A DNA stretch of 64,000 nt. Origin: Antedon bifida. Lineage: Eukaryota > Echinodermata > Crinoidea > Comatulida > Antedonidae. The stretch spans positions 12,710,001-12,774,000 of the forward strand of contig OY727102.1 in NCBI GenBank assembly GCA_963402885.1. The letters run 5' to 3'. Within the stretch, counting starts at the first letter, position 1, and each line of letters opens with the position of its first letter. Made by a program: the position numbers and the translations under genes. The notes under the pieces were generated by a model, which was given only the letters and a program-made list of their open reading frames with translations, was not told the origin of the DNA and ran no database searches. This document shows, in pieces, positions 48,830 to 61,492 of the stretch.

Positions 48830-49170
48830 GAGATATGATAAGATCAGGTCAAAGGTCAAATGGTCAGAAATAGTATTTCTGGTCATTTTAGGGCTAAATG
48901 TTCCATTATAGTGAATAGAAATATGTACCTTACAAACATTTTAAGACTAAAACCAAGTCTCTACGATTAGTGGTTGCCGAGATATAAGTACTTGATAGCA
49001 TAGACGGCCATTTTGAAAAAGCGCCCCCAGCGAATGAAAAACGCGTTTAGAATTTGGACAACAAGTTGGAAGTTGTTTCTTGTGATGTCCTTGATCACTT
49101 AAAAGTGAAAAATCAAACTTGGCTAAATATATGAAGTAAAGTTAATATAGTGACAAATGCTGCCTGACTA
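48830..49170. repeat. Right terminal inverted repeat of the transposon
   Basis: Complement of the left repeat. It carries the DR1 element AGGTCAAAGGTCA at 48846-48858; a further DR1-like site, TGGTCAAAGGTCA, lies just inside at 48705-48717. Confidence 0.85.
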
Positions 49171-49195
49171 GTAAGTAAGTAAGTAAGTAAGTAAG
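49171..49195. repeat. (GTAA)n microsatellite at the transposon edge
   Basis: Six GTAA units follow the right end; the left flank also has AGTAAGTAAGG. The element probably landed in this microsatellite. Confidence 0.8.
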
Positions 49196-50270
49196 AGAGC
49201 GGTTTGGTTGGCTGGAGGACGTTGGATAAATTTCCTTTGTAATAGCCTCACAGGATCGACCCGACAAGTAACATCAGTTTCTACGGTTTTAGTAGGCCTA
49301 CAATACAATTTGTACAGGATGGCTTAGTACAGCTTTATAGCCTACGCGTGCGTTAAACGTTGATATAACACAGTTTTTTTACGCCTGCGTTCAAATTTTG
49401 ATAATAATATCACGAATTTTGTACGTGCGTTTAACCGCTGATAATATTACGGCTTTTGTGCGCGTGTGTCGGTTTAATGTTGCCGACGCACAACGCGGAA
49501 TCAGTCGTCAGTTTGTAAAATCATTTACGAAATATTACTAGCATTGCTTTGTTTTCAAATAATGTTTATTGACTAAATATATGTAATACCTGTATCAGCT
49601 TTAAAAGAAAACGATAAATCAACTGTAACAACCAGGCCATACAATAAAATACGACTTTAGGGTTTTCTTTTCTGAGTTAACAAAAAAAAAAAAACCTGTA
49701 GTGAATAAACGTAAACTATACTAATGCATTTTCAATCTTAGAATTGCATTATATTTTGTTCGTTAAAAAAAAACACTTTTAAAAGCAAATCGCTCTAAAC
49801 AGGAAACAATTCTTTGATTTATAACGGAAGGCCAAGTACGCCAAAAAATGCCGAAAGCAATACCTCAATAAATAAAAATTACGAAAGGTTATGGTTTATG
49901 CAACTATATTTGTTTGCAGTGAAAGATATACTTAGCCTAATTTAACTATCAAAACAAATATGAGGAATAACGTTTGTCTGTAACACCTGCATTTCCACAG
50001 CCGACGCCAAAGATATTATTATTTTACTGTGAGGTTTAATAGCAGACATTGTAAATTTAGATTATTGAATTGTGGGTAAAAGGCCGTAGATGCTGCTCTA
50101 ACTCATCACAAATAAGAGAACCGAGATTTATGGTATGATAATAAATCAGTATAATTCACACTTATAGTGTGTAGTGCTATGTCGTTGACATGGAACATCT
50201 GATTTGTTTCGGTATCATATCTAGCGACACTAAACAACTTGCTGTATCGTGTCTGCTGACGATAATACAG

Positions 50271-50368
50271 TGATATGCCCAAATATGGTAGTGACATGAC
50301 ATCATCATAATATGGGCATGCACGTCACATTTTTTTGTCATATATAGTTTGAGAGTGTAGACAGAGAT
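50271..50368. repeat. TTAA-type MITE, left part missing
   Basis: Begins inside the family at TGATATGCCCAAATATGG and ends GAGAGTGTAGACAGAG. Confidence 0.7.
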
Positions 50369-51129
50369 TTATACAATTACGAAATTAACTTCTTTTTTTT
50401 AAATCAGAGTAAAATATCATTATTAAATGGAGTGATTACGTAATTTAATGAGGTATTTCGTCAAAGTCTTGATACATGTTGTAGGCCTATACATCATTCT
50501 ATAAAACAACATTTAAAACAAACAAATTTGTTGCTTTAGTGCAGCCGCCAAATGAATGTCAGCGCACCATAATTCAGGTTTCTAACTATTCAGTAACATC
50601 TATCTAAATGACAGTTGCAGAATCAGGATACAGTAAGCATATTCTCTACGTCATGATATTGGGGGCTCCTAATTGTCATCTTACAAGCCTTTTGTTTTTA
50701 ATATCGTACTTATTGTTCATCTTAATAACATTGGCCTTGTAGACTTTACAGATTATTCGGCAGACTATTAGGCTGTATATAAAAGATGTCGACAGTTTAC
50801 GTTAATCGATTCCAAGCACTTAAACACAATGATTACACTACTTTTGAACATTCAGAATACAGACTTTAAAAATTACTTTAGAATATAGGATACTCACGTG
50901 TAATTTGAGGGTTAAAATCCTCGAGTACACATTTGCCATCATTAGCTGTTTGATGTGTCTATCACACATGTTACACTAGGTAATTGGTTTTTAGATGTCT
51001 GTTAAAGACACTCACAGTATCCGATCTAATGATGTTTATGTGAACGTTAAGTGTGATGATGGTGTGACGATAGAGATGATTCTGCAATGATGATGCTGCT
51101 GAAATGATGCCCCAGTTTATAGATTTAAA

Positions 51130-51278
51130 GCTCTGTCTACACTATCAAACTAGTTTGTGTGATGTGCCCAAACATGGCAGTGATATGGTCAAATATGGTA
51201 ATGATATGAAATCATCATGTCCATATATGGGCACATCACATTTGTTTATCACATAAAGTTTGATAGTGTAGACAAGGC
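51130..51278. repeat. TTAA-type MITE, full length
   Basis: Runs from GCTCTGTCTACACTATC to GATAGTGTAGACAAGGC, followed by TTAA; the left flank reads TAAA, a one-base change from TTAA. Confidence 0.85.
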
Positions 51279-52164
51279 TTAACATTGGTTTATATTATTT
51301 AAAAAAAATATATTATTTCGGATCTATTTCCAGTTTATTCAATGTTTTATTCAAATGTTTGCATTGGATCATCAAACAGAAGATCTTGACAAATTCCTTT
51401 ATACTTTTATTTATTCCGAAATTCCTTCATGTGTAAAATAATTAATTTCAGTTAATTATTTTATCTGTGAATGTAGTGTTACCATTTATTACTGTCGTTA
51501 GTATAATATATTCAATGCCTATCATATATTCCTGTGTGTAATCCCTAGAGATCACGCTTAGAACAAAAAAGATAGTTAAATTTAAATTATTTTAAAATGC
51601 TATAATGTATGCTGTCTCGTTTGTATATATTCAATGTTAGATCAAATTGTTTGTATAATGCGATCATTTTGTTTTTAATAATAATTTAATTCAGTATAGA
51701 AGTATTTCCGATGGTTCGTTAACCAAAGTGTCCTTGAAATGAAAAAATACAGTATTTCATTTTTTTTTTTGTCTTTTGTGAGATTCACTCACCTTTATTT
51801 TCATTTCATTACATCATAATGATAATTTTTGTTTAAAGGTCATTTATTGAGGCATTCATTTCAATATTACAACACTACGGTATTGTACAATAAATTTTAT
51901 ATTCATCATTAAACATAATTTAAGTGAAAAATACATCAATTAGGCCTAAAGCAATGCAACATAACATAAATTAGTTTTTTTTGTCTTTTTACTTTTTCTT
52001 ATGTTTGTTTTTCTAGATTCAGGTGGCACCATTTTTTAAAACATTAATAATAAGACCAATATACTTAAAAAATCAAATATTAATTACGATATTCTTAAAT
52101 TTATTATTCAATTTTTTTGGAAGAATTGGGTTTGAGAGTAAGGCTTCTTGTGATTATATAAATT

Positions 52165-52310
52165 AACAGGCAGGATGCAAATTAAACCGCCCTGGGTTCT
52201 TATACTGGAAATTAAATAATGCATTAACAGCGAAGATGAGGAAATGAGAAATGAACAAAAAGAGATTCTAACCCGAAATTTTCTGCTTGATTCACATATC
52301 CTATGATTAT
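52165..52310 (-). mobile_element. Second copy of the 34535-34690 SINE
   Basis: Shares TAAACCGCCC, TATACTG, the GAAGAT-AGGAAAT-GAGAA series and the TGCTTGAT word near its end with the copy at 34535-34690. Its B box has decayed to GATTCTAACCCG on the plus strand. Confidence 0.5.
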
Positions 52311-55059
52311 AATCGTTATTATAATATATCATTGTTTACATTTATTCCAAAATGAAAACTTCCTTTGAAACCAATACTGTATTGTTATTTTTTTAATGTT
52401 TCCCATTTATCTTATAGATGTCCTCTTAAAATTATATGAGATCGTTCAAACATTAAAGTAAAATAATAAATTTGACATTAATATACCGTACAGTCTATTA
52501 GTATAATTAAAACATTAGTATTACTATTTTTAGATTTACATTTTAATGCACTACCGCAGAAAAAAAAATCGATAGAGCGTTTTTAGTTTTTAATTAATCA
52601 ATACTACTTTAATAATAACCTTTGACTTCCACATACAAATGTTATTTTCTATTTTATAATTTAGCATGCACAATGCACTCCGAACAATACATTCTTTAAT
52701 AGTGTGTAGCTATCAAAATGATGAGTATGCCTACATAAACGTAACGTAAAACATATCAAAACTGCACAAACGCAAGCAATTTGATTCCGCTTTATAGGGC
52801 TATCCTAAAGGAAGGCCTTTAATGTAATCACATTTGATGGACCATCCAAACTGTCGAGCTTATACGCATGCGTATTCATGTTTCCATCTTCCTAATCTCT
52901 TTCTACGCATGCGTATAAGCTAACGCTTTAGATTCGCGCAAACAAATTCACCTATTGAAAAATTTGTTTAAAGCTTGGTGGTTCCCATTTTGGTATACGA
53001 CGCAAGGACGTAAATGCACCGCAACACAATCACGATGCAATCACGCGTACTTGTAGGGCCTACTTGATTTGGTAAACTCACTCACTAGGCGCATTACTGC
53101 GTTGCGTTTAAGTTTGAATGTAATACTACACAACTTGGTATACTTTTCTTTAAAGCTTGTACAAGCACAATGTTGTCATCATCTCTTGCACTTGTCGTCT
53201 TCCTTGTGAATAAATAGCTTCTTAATTTCTAACTTATGATCTTTTTAATTTTTGGTTATTTACATTACAACTTGTTGAATTGTTTGTATAATCACGACAG
53301 AAATAAATGTTTTTTATTTTTGTTTATCTTTTTTATTTCCAAGGCACATATTTTCTACAAAGCAAAAATTACTGTACTTCGAACAAAAAAAAACCTTACT
53401 GAATTAAGATTTATTGCTTGGATTTAATTTTGACGATGTAAGAATAAAAAGGGATGAACAGAATGTTTTTGGATTATTATCGTAAGTAGTAAAACTGTCG
53501 ATACATAATACATAATAAGTTCATTCCAAATAAATATAGCGTGAGTGATCGTTGAATTATTGAAATTAGGCACCGCTTTGGAATAATGTGAAGTTCACGT
53601 GCTACACAGACACCATTGTATTGCTATTTTACAGTACACCAGACGACAGAGGGCACGTTATATAATATTTCGATGCATGTTGAAGATACGAAATACTCGA
53701 GATTTTAATAAGTACTTGTGACCACACCAATATATCGATAACTATATCAGACGCTATCGTGGAAAAAAAACAAAACAAAATACACAAGGACAAAAAAGCA
53801 AGTACTTATAAGTAAAGTACTTGCTTTTATAAAAATACTTGGCAACATTTTATTTTGCCAAGTAAAAATATGGGAAATTGGATTGTTTTACATTGTGTGG
53901 AAATTCAAAATAGGTTTTTACAAAAAAAAAGTGAAACTCGATATACGGTTTTTGCGTCTAACGGAGCCACACACTGATTGTAAAATCATTCGTTTGATAG
54001 CTAACGGGCAATCGTACCTAATCTATAAATTACGATTAGCGTCATCTAATGTCTCATTGGATTTTGAAATGACAGTTTTGCAGTCCCCAGCTCACGTGAA
54101 CACAGCGTCAACAACATCCCAATCACGCACAAGGCCTACTTTTTGTATTTATCATGCCTAACATACATACAATAAGACAAGATATTATTTACATTTACTT
54201 TACTTAAACAGTTTAACCTAGATATTTTAAATTCCATATAATAGTAAAACTTATGTTTTACATTAGTAGGCGTAAGTCTGGCCTTTCTCTACAGGTGTAT
54301 CCTTGCCATGGTTAAGCATGTTCCTTCATATTACAAGCGGCCTGGCAGATGAACGATGTGCCTAACATTTAGTATGTTTACCCACACATTAATAATAGGT
54401 GGCCACTACCTAGGTCATAGCCGAGGGGCTTTATGAAACCGATCCACTTTCTTCGTGTCAGGAGTCATTCATCCAGATGGCAGGTAGAAATTATTCTTGT
54501 TTTCTTTAATTCTAAGATAATTTCTATGAAAATAAGCCTTGTGTGGATAAACAGAAATGTCGTTATATGCATTTAACAAGGGAAGGTTATTCAAATACCG
54601 ACCAACCACATCGCCAAACGCAAATAAAAGCCTATAAGTAAAGTTACGGTGTTCCTATTTTTGTACCTTCTCGTTTACTAAATCTGAAACTGACACAAAA
54701 TGGAATATTGATCGTATACTGTACTGAACCCCTTCAATTTTACAAACGAAACCAGGCCGGTTATTCACGGCATATTTACATTTTCATCCTTGAAAATTAA
54801 TATTGCTGATATTTCAAATAATACAAAATCTTTATAAATCATTGTTTATAATTATAAAATACATAGCTCGGAAGTGATTTGAAAGTTCAATTGTTTCTAG
54901 TATAATAAGGTTCTGACGCCGGATTCAATTCTTCTATTATCTAGTTATTGCTATTTTCAATCAACCCTTAAGGCTAAAAGAGATTGTCTGGATTGGATAG
55001 GTGTAATTTTCATCAGAACGGATCAAGATCTTGGGGAAAATCTGTCGAAATTGGAGCGA

Positions 55060-55690
55060 AATTCAGATCAATCCAACTGAGGAAGATCAATCAAAGTGAA
55101 GATCAATCCAACTGAAGATGATCAATCCACAACTGAGGAAGATCAATCCAATTGGAAAAGATCAATCCAACCGAGGAAGATCAACAAATAAGAGACAAAT
55201 CAATCCAACCTTGGAAGATCAATCTATCGGAGGAAGATCAATCCAACTGAGAAAGATCAATCCACCTGAAAACGATCAATTTATCTGAGGAATATCAATC
55301 CAACTGAAGAAGATCAATATATCTGAGGAAGATCAATATAACTGAGTAAGACCAATCTATCTGAGGAAGATCAATCTATCTGAGGAAGATCAATCCAACT
55401 GAAGATCAATCTATCTGAAAAAGATCAATCCAACTGAAAAAGCTCAATCTATCTGAAAAACATCAATCTATTTGAGGAAGATCAATCCAACTTAGGAAGA
55501 TCAATCTATCTGCAAAAGATCAATCCAACTGAAGAAGATCAATCTATCTGAAAAACATCAATCTATCTGAAGAAGATAAATCCAACTGAGGGAGATCAAT
55601 CTATCTGAGGAAGATCAATCTATCTGAGGAAGATCAATCCAACTGAAGAAAATCAATCTATCTGAGACAGATCAATCTGATGAAGAGCAT
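55060..55690. repeat. 19-bp GATCAATC minisatellite
   Basis: About thirty copies of GGAAGATCAATCTATCTGA alternating irregularly with GAAGATCAATCCAACTGA. Two unit types (CTATCTGA and CCAACTGA) are interspersed. Stops occur in the frames; not coding. Confidence 0.92.
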
Positions 55691-55699
55691 TAAAAAGGT

Positions 55700-58060
55700 T
55701 ATTATTTCTGGTCCAATGTTTTTATTTTTTTATAATGCTTATACAACTTTAAAAATGTACTCATTTTGGATTTTTACTATACCTAATAAACAAATGCAAC
55801 ATATTTTATTTCAACACATCGTGTTAAATAGTTACATAATGACAATCCTATGATGAAGCTATGCTTCGAACTACGGCAGGTGTTGATCTAAAAAAAAACC
55901 GCGTTGCACAGCAAAGCAGATATATCTCTCAAATGTCGTGAATTAATAAAGGTTTCATGGCCTAATAACTATTGTCCAGAATAAACAACGTCATAAAATT
56001 TGATGTGGATAAAATGTCATAACTGCTTATCAGGAAAGCTATAGCAATAAAACTCGCATAGCACGATTAAGTCTTAATAAATGTTACATAAATAATAGTA
56101 TATGACACGTGAGAGTTAAGAACAACAAATTAGAACATTGGATTTTAAGACGAAATAATTCCTATTGATTCAGAAAATGTATACATAATCCGAGGAGCGT
56201 AATTTGTTTCCCCAAAGAGTTCCTTTGAATTCCAAGAGATTTTAAGAAATTTCCTAAATATAACTGTACCTATCCCTCTAAATAATCTCTCTTTTTTCAT
56301 TCTTCCCTGCTCTCAACAACATAAACAAAAAAACACCCAATGAAATCAACGGATTTCGAACCAAGATGTCTGTTCCGCAGAACCGTTGACGTAACACCCA
56401 TTTCTGATGTCACTAGGTATACCTTAACTGTCCATTGACAGTCGTTAGGCATATGAACTTTAGTGTCTAGGTCTATTAAAATACACCTATAATTTATATA
56501 TAACCTAATGTCTAGTGTATTAGACTGTAAAAAAGTAATTTTACTCCATCGAATGCATGATTCTGAACCATTTTCAAGCATTTTTAAATCGATATACGGT
56601 CTATCTGAAATAATACCTATATTACAGTACTGTAGAAACATGACCTGAACGCCTGGATCTGATTTGGAGGGTCATTCCTCATAAGTTGAAATAAAAATAA
56701 AAATGACACGTACTTAAATAAACATTATTGACAGAAGACTTTTAAAAGTAGTTCAACCCTCATGAGTAGTATAGTAGGTTAAGTTCATTAAAGTTGGCCT
56801 AATTTCAAACACCATTGAGAACATTTGTGAATAATACAGCCAGTCGGGTAGTCAAGGGACTAAATGAGACATAATGGTTGTAAGATGTGAGCAATAGTGA
56901 GTAGGACATTGGTTTATAATTGCCTAAGACCTATTTTTTTAAATTTTGAACAAAGTAGAGACGTCATGCCGTTAAGTGTTAAGTTAGATAAATGAAATAA
57001 TAATTTTGTCACGTTTTAGGCATGGAAGGCCTACGTAATTCAGAAATATTATAACGCTTCGATATACAATCTTTTTCAACATGCATTATATGCATATATA
57101 TTTCATAGACGAAATTCTGCCTCCAGACAAGATTGAGATATGGCGCTCTCTCTCTTCACGTTATTACGATAGCCACCCAACATGGGAGAATCGACAGTAT
57201 TGTAGAGAAAGCAATCGTGAATCGTTTTTTTAATGTTGTATGTATATGTAGATGTATTTAAATAATAGTCACCAAACTCACAAGCACTCGCTTCTCTTTT
57301 TTTCCTTTTTTTTTTGGTGTACTGTTGGGTGATGTTGTAAAACTGTAAATTGTAAAAATTGTAAATTGAAATTGTAATTGTGAATTGTGAATAAATAATG
57401 TCATCAAAGACCATAAGCGACCCTTAATAGTAACCTTATGATACAGGCATCACATGTGATACACATAATATGCTGTATTACCGAATATTCAAATGTTGCT
57501 GTATGTGTAGATACACTGAAAACCAGGTAACATTCGACACTACAGTTAAGCGGATGGGTCAGAAATGCATGCCATTATAATATTTGATCGTGATCAAGAC
57601 AATCTTGTGTGAACCAGTATTGTACTTACGCTCACGTTTCAGATTTTGATAACGCGCGTCAATTTATGTAGTCCGAGTTCCAGACGGAGTTTTGACTTAA
57701 TATTAGTAAAAAGAGAGAAATATTTTGACACATATGGCGTTTCATACATATACTACTTGAGCTTGTAACCATCGAAAAGCCTCGAAATAACTACAGGCTT
57801 AGGGCAAGTCTACAATTTATGTTGTCCGTTTTATATCCAGATTGAATTAGAGTTTGCAACAGTCTAATGTTTAACCAACATATTGCGTGAAACAGACAAA
57901 CCACGTAGGCCTATTCTAATTACGGTCACGTTTCAGAGTTTATATCGCGCGTCAAATCATGTTTATCAAGTGTACGTGTTTTGGATATTTAGATGTAGAC
58001 GGACGGCACAGTCTAATTTTAAACCAAGATCTAGCAAATAACGTCACATATGAACCAGAT
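55700..58060. other. Intergenic, no gene seen
   Basis: AT-rich. Short open frames lack family features or convincing splice sites. Confidence 0.45.
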
Positions 58061-58068
58061 TAACCTAA

Positions 58069-58219
58069 GCTCTGTCTACACTATCAAACTTGATGTGATA
58101 ACAAATATCCATATATGGACATGATGATGTCATATCACTACCATATTTGAGCATATAACTACCATATTTGGGCACATTACACTTATTTTGTCAAACTAGT
58201 TTGATAGTGTAGACAGAGC
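58069..58219. repeat. TTAA-type MITE, full length
   Basis: Runs from GCTCTGTCTACACTATC to GATAGTGTAGACAGAGC over 151 bp; flanks are CTAA and TGTA, so the duplication has eroded. Confidence 0.85.
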
Positions 58220-59794
58220 TGTACGCTATCTAATTACACTCACGTTTGCTGCATAAACGAAATCAGTATATGTATCATGATATACATTGATGTATCCTCG
58301 CGAAAAACTTGCTTGCGATTAATAAGGAAGCACTAATTAAGCAAATTGTCTTTTAAAGAAAAACTGGGCCGAATGTGACCTAGTTTCAAAACATGTCCAG
58401 TTCAAATCTCAACCTCATGAGCATTCTGTAATTATTGTCTCTAATTATCTACTTCTTTAACTAGGGGCATTTCTTGATTGACAGTAATGATATTGGTCTA
58501 TCGGGAGGAGTTTGATTAAGGAAACTGAACATTGAGAATACTGCAATTGGCAAGTGCTTTATAAAAATTACATATTCCTCACTCTAAAGGTTGTTTTCGT
58601 TCTGTACAACTTTCTAATTACGTTTCCTTAACTTTCAATACAAAGTCATTTGTCAAATGTGAACATGACTAGAATATTGGTATAAACAAGTTATAAGCTT
58701 TCAAACGGCTGTATCTAAATAAACTCTTTTGATGTATTTAATATGAAACATTTAAAAGTTAATAAATCTGGGACATCAGTTATGTATTGTCCCCCAAAAG
58801 CATGAACAATTAAGATTAATTAAATCAGACTTTGAATTAGTTATTTTTTACAGTAGAAAAAAAACCCGAAAAAATGTTTTCACTTATAAAATGACAAAAC
58901 AAATGGTTAAACAAAAAATCCATTTGATTGATCGATAAATTGATTGATGTTACGCAGCAAATCTAGCACACAGATAAAGAAAATAGATATATACATACAT
59001 AAACATATATACGTTTGTGTGATGATAACTAAACAGGTGGTTTTGAGCTCGATCTTTCTGACCTTATTAATATTCATGAGGAGGACGAATATGAATATTC
59101 ATTTAGATTGAACATAGCGAGAATAGGGTTAGGGTTAGACTGCTTTCGGTTTTTTTCGACTCCACAGTTCATTTTGTAGGTCGGTCGGTCGGTTGGTCGG
59201 TAAACACTAACTTAAGCACGCGACTGCAGCCATGTATATGGCCTTGTTTTTTAGCTTGTTGAACTCTGTATGTTGTTAGTACGTCGAGTATAAGTTTACA
59301 TGAGCTCGTATGATATAAAGTATTAATGAAATACATTGGGAGATTGAGTTCCACATACTTCATCAGAGCTCGTTTTTATTTTTAGCTAATATGTTTAAAC
59401 TAATGAATATTCGTCATGAATGTTACTGAAGCAACTGAGTGAGGTCGACCAAAAGAACAGCGTAATTCAGTTGACCATTCGTTCTAAGTGCCTTATGTTA
59501 TTATATATGGCTCCAGTTTTAAGTCACGTACGAGTTGTGACGCAGAAACTGTAAAAATAACAGGTCTACAAATTAATAAGAATTGACTGGAATCGTTTGC
59601 GAAATCAATATATAATAATAATAAAATGGTGTTGTAAGACCATCAATCATTGCCCTAACACATATTTTAAAAGAATGTACGTAAAGGAAACATCGCGTAA
59701 ATATTGACGCCGTTAAATTTCCATTTTGATAATTCTTTTTTCCTTTCTTTCTTTTTTTGCAGAATACATCGTTTATTAAAATATCATGACTAAT

Positions 59795-59990
59795 GCGCGG
59801 AGAGTTGCATGCGGTAGCCGAGTGTAAACTTGACTATCATACAGAAAGACCCGGGTTCAATTCCAGATATAAACAGGTCCTACCCCACTGTATCAGCTGT
59901 AAATGAGTACCTGGTTGAAGAATACTTTGGAGGTAAAGGTGTGGAAAGGAACTGCCACTCTACCACAGGTTTAGTACAATGATCTCATTC
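59795..59990 (+). mobile_element. tRNA-derived SINE
   Basis: A-box-like TAGCCGAGTGT (59815-59825) and B box GGTTCAATTCC (59854-59864) lie at tRNA spacing. They are followed by a non-tRNA body with CCCACTGTATCAGCTGTAAA and GAGTACCTGGTTGAAGAATA. The body wording is familiar from SINEs of marine deuterostomes (recalled). No acceptor-stem pairing. Confidence 0.65.
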
Positions 59991-61424
59991 ATCTACGTTC
60001 AGAATAAATATGGGATACTCTACCTACACGAGTAATCAAATGAGTAGAATGTTGACGTCATCCGTTAAGGTTTACTTGCGCTGCTCCTGCGAAAACTCCC
60101 TAATACCAATGTTTGTACGCATCTTGTGGCTTTGTGCATCACAAATACCCACATTTTGAAAATTAATTGTTTCCCTTTTTCGCATGTTTAACCTTTTTTA
60201 TAAGCTGGTTCATAGAATGACACTTAACATTTGTACTAGAGCCAGTAGTACTCATGTATTTAATCAAACATTAAAGAGTAATTTTCACTAATCCAAATTA
60301 TGCAAATGAGACTCGACTACGCGCGCGTATAACCACATGTTTATGTATACAATTGAACCACTATCTGTGCTGCGGAAAGGTTTAAGTACCATAGGTTATC
60401 CGATGATTTCTAAGAGTGAAGTATAACACACAACACTATAAGTTACTTTAACCTATGATAAATGAGCTGTACTAAATCATTAGAAACGTGGGTTACTATG
60501 GGAACGAGACACATTTGTACATTTCTTCTAGGTATAATGTGATGTTGAACAAATGGTTGTTTTTTTGTATTATGAACGTTAGACAAATTAAAACGGAGAT
60601 AAGCACGTATAGAAAATATTGAGTATCAAACTAGCAGTAAAATTTAATAGAAATGCTTCGATTCATTTAGCGTTGTTCCGTCAGAGTGACAGATATATAG
60701 AACAATATTACATTTAAAACAGCAATATTGATTGGTGTCTCTAAAATTCAATATAAAATATAGACACTGTATTTTACAGAAAAAAAATCAATTATATGGC
60801 TGTCGTTATCAGTATGTGATATGAAAATAGCCGATACATTAAATGGCGTATTAGGTACAATACAAACGTTATCTGACTTAATTATCATTACATACAGTAC
60901 TCAGCACCTCTCTAACAAAAAAGAAAACTGTGTTTTTGTAAAGATGAGACAGGTAATACAGTAGGCCAATAGTACAACATCAGTATCGTTAACAAATGCA
61001 GAATGGGTGAGTTATTTCTCCATGGGTGAACTGACCAACTAACATTCTTAAAATATCCTCGTCTGCAGACACCGTTGCTGCAAAATACATTCACATTATA
61101 TCTTGTCTGCAAAAAGAAGGTACTGACAGAGATAACGTATTAGTATTATTACACACCTATTCATGTATCTAACTGACTTTCAATAGTAAGTTAGACACTA
61201 TCTAGTGACAGCTGGAGAATTGGATGTACAGAGAAACCTGATGGATGTAGTGTGTGCAAAAAGTGTCTATTTTAGATTTTGAAGAGTTGAACATGCAGAT
61301 AATTGACCATTGTGTATAAAGACATGGAAGAAAGATGACATGGACTATTTCGAAGCTTGGGCATGAGCAGAAAACACAAGTAATCGTCACTGATAGAAGA
61401 ATGCTAAAGAAGGAGACAAAGACT

Positions 61425-61492
61425 GAGAGAGGGGGTGGGGGAGAGACGGGGGGGGGGAGAGACGGGGGTGGGGGGAGAGACGGGGGAGATAG
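61425..61492 (+). repeat. G-rich purine tract with G-quadruplex potential
   Basis: Four or more runs of three to ten G separated by AGAGAC or T, all on the plus strand, e.g. GAGAGACGGGGGTGGGGGGA. The apparent proline-rich and glycine-rich frames across it are composition artefacts. Confidence 0.85.

Larger units (their letters stand above)
46384..49170 (-). mobile_element. DNA transposon with ~345-bp terminal inverted repeats (Academ-like)
   Basis: The outer ends are TAGTCAGGCAGCATTTGT (46384) and ACAAATGCTGCCTGACTA (ending 49170). The inverted repeats run inward to about 46730 and 48830 with roughly 80-85% visible identity and then fade. Landmarks shared in order include TTTTTCACTTTTAAGTGATC, TTGGACAACAAGTTGGAAGT and its inverse, and CTACGATTAGTGGTTGCCGA and its inverse. 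The element interrupts a GTAA microsatellite; GTA on both sides fits a 3-bp duplication, though TA is also possible. Inside is one decayed minus-strand gene (47034-48345). TIR length, short TSD and a nuclease plus Cys-rich protein together suggest the Academ superfamily; this rests on recalled family descriptions. Confidence 0.82.
49196..55050. other. Intergenic with MITEs and a SINE
   Basis: No host gene recognised. It holds TTAA-type MITE copies at 50271-50368 and 51130-51278, an antisense SINE at 52165-52310, and a worn TWA-type MITE near 52970-53110 (GGTTCCCATTTTGG ... GCGTTGCGTTTAAG). A palindromic pair TACGCATGCGTATTCATG / CTACGCATGCGTATAAGC lies at about 52863-52920. Confidence 0.5.
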
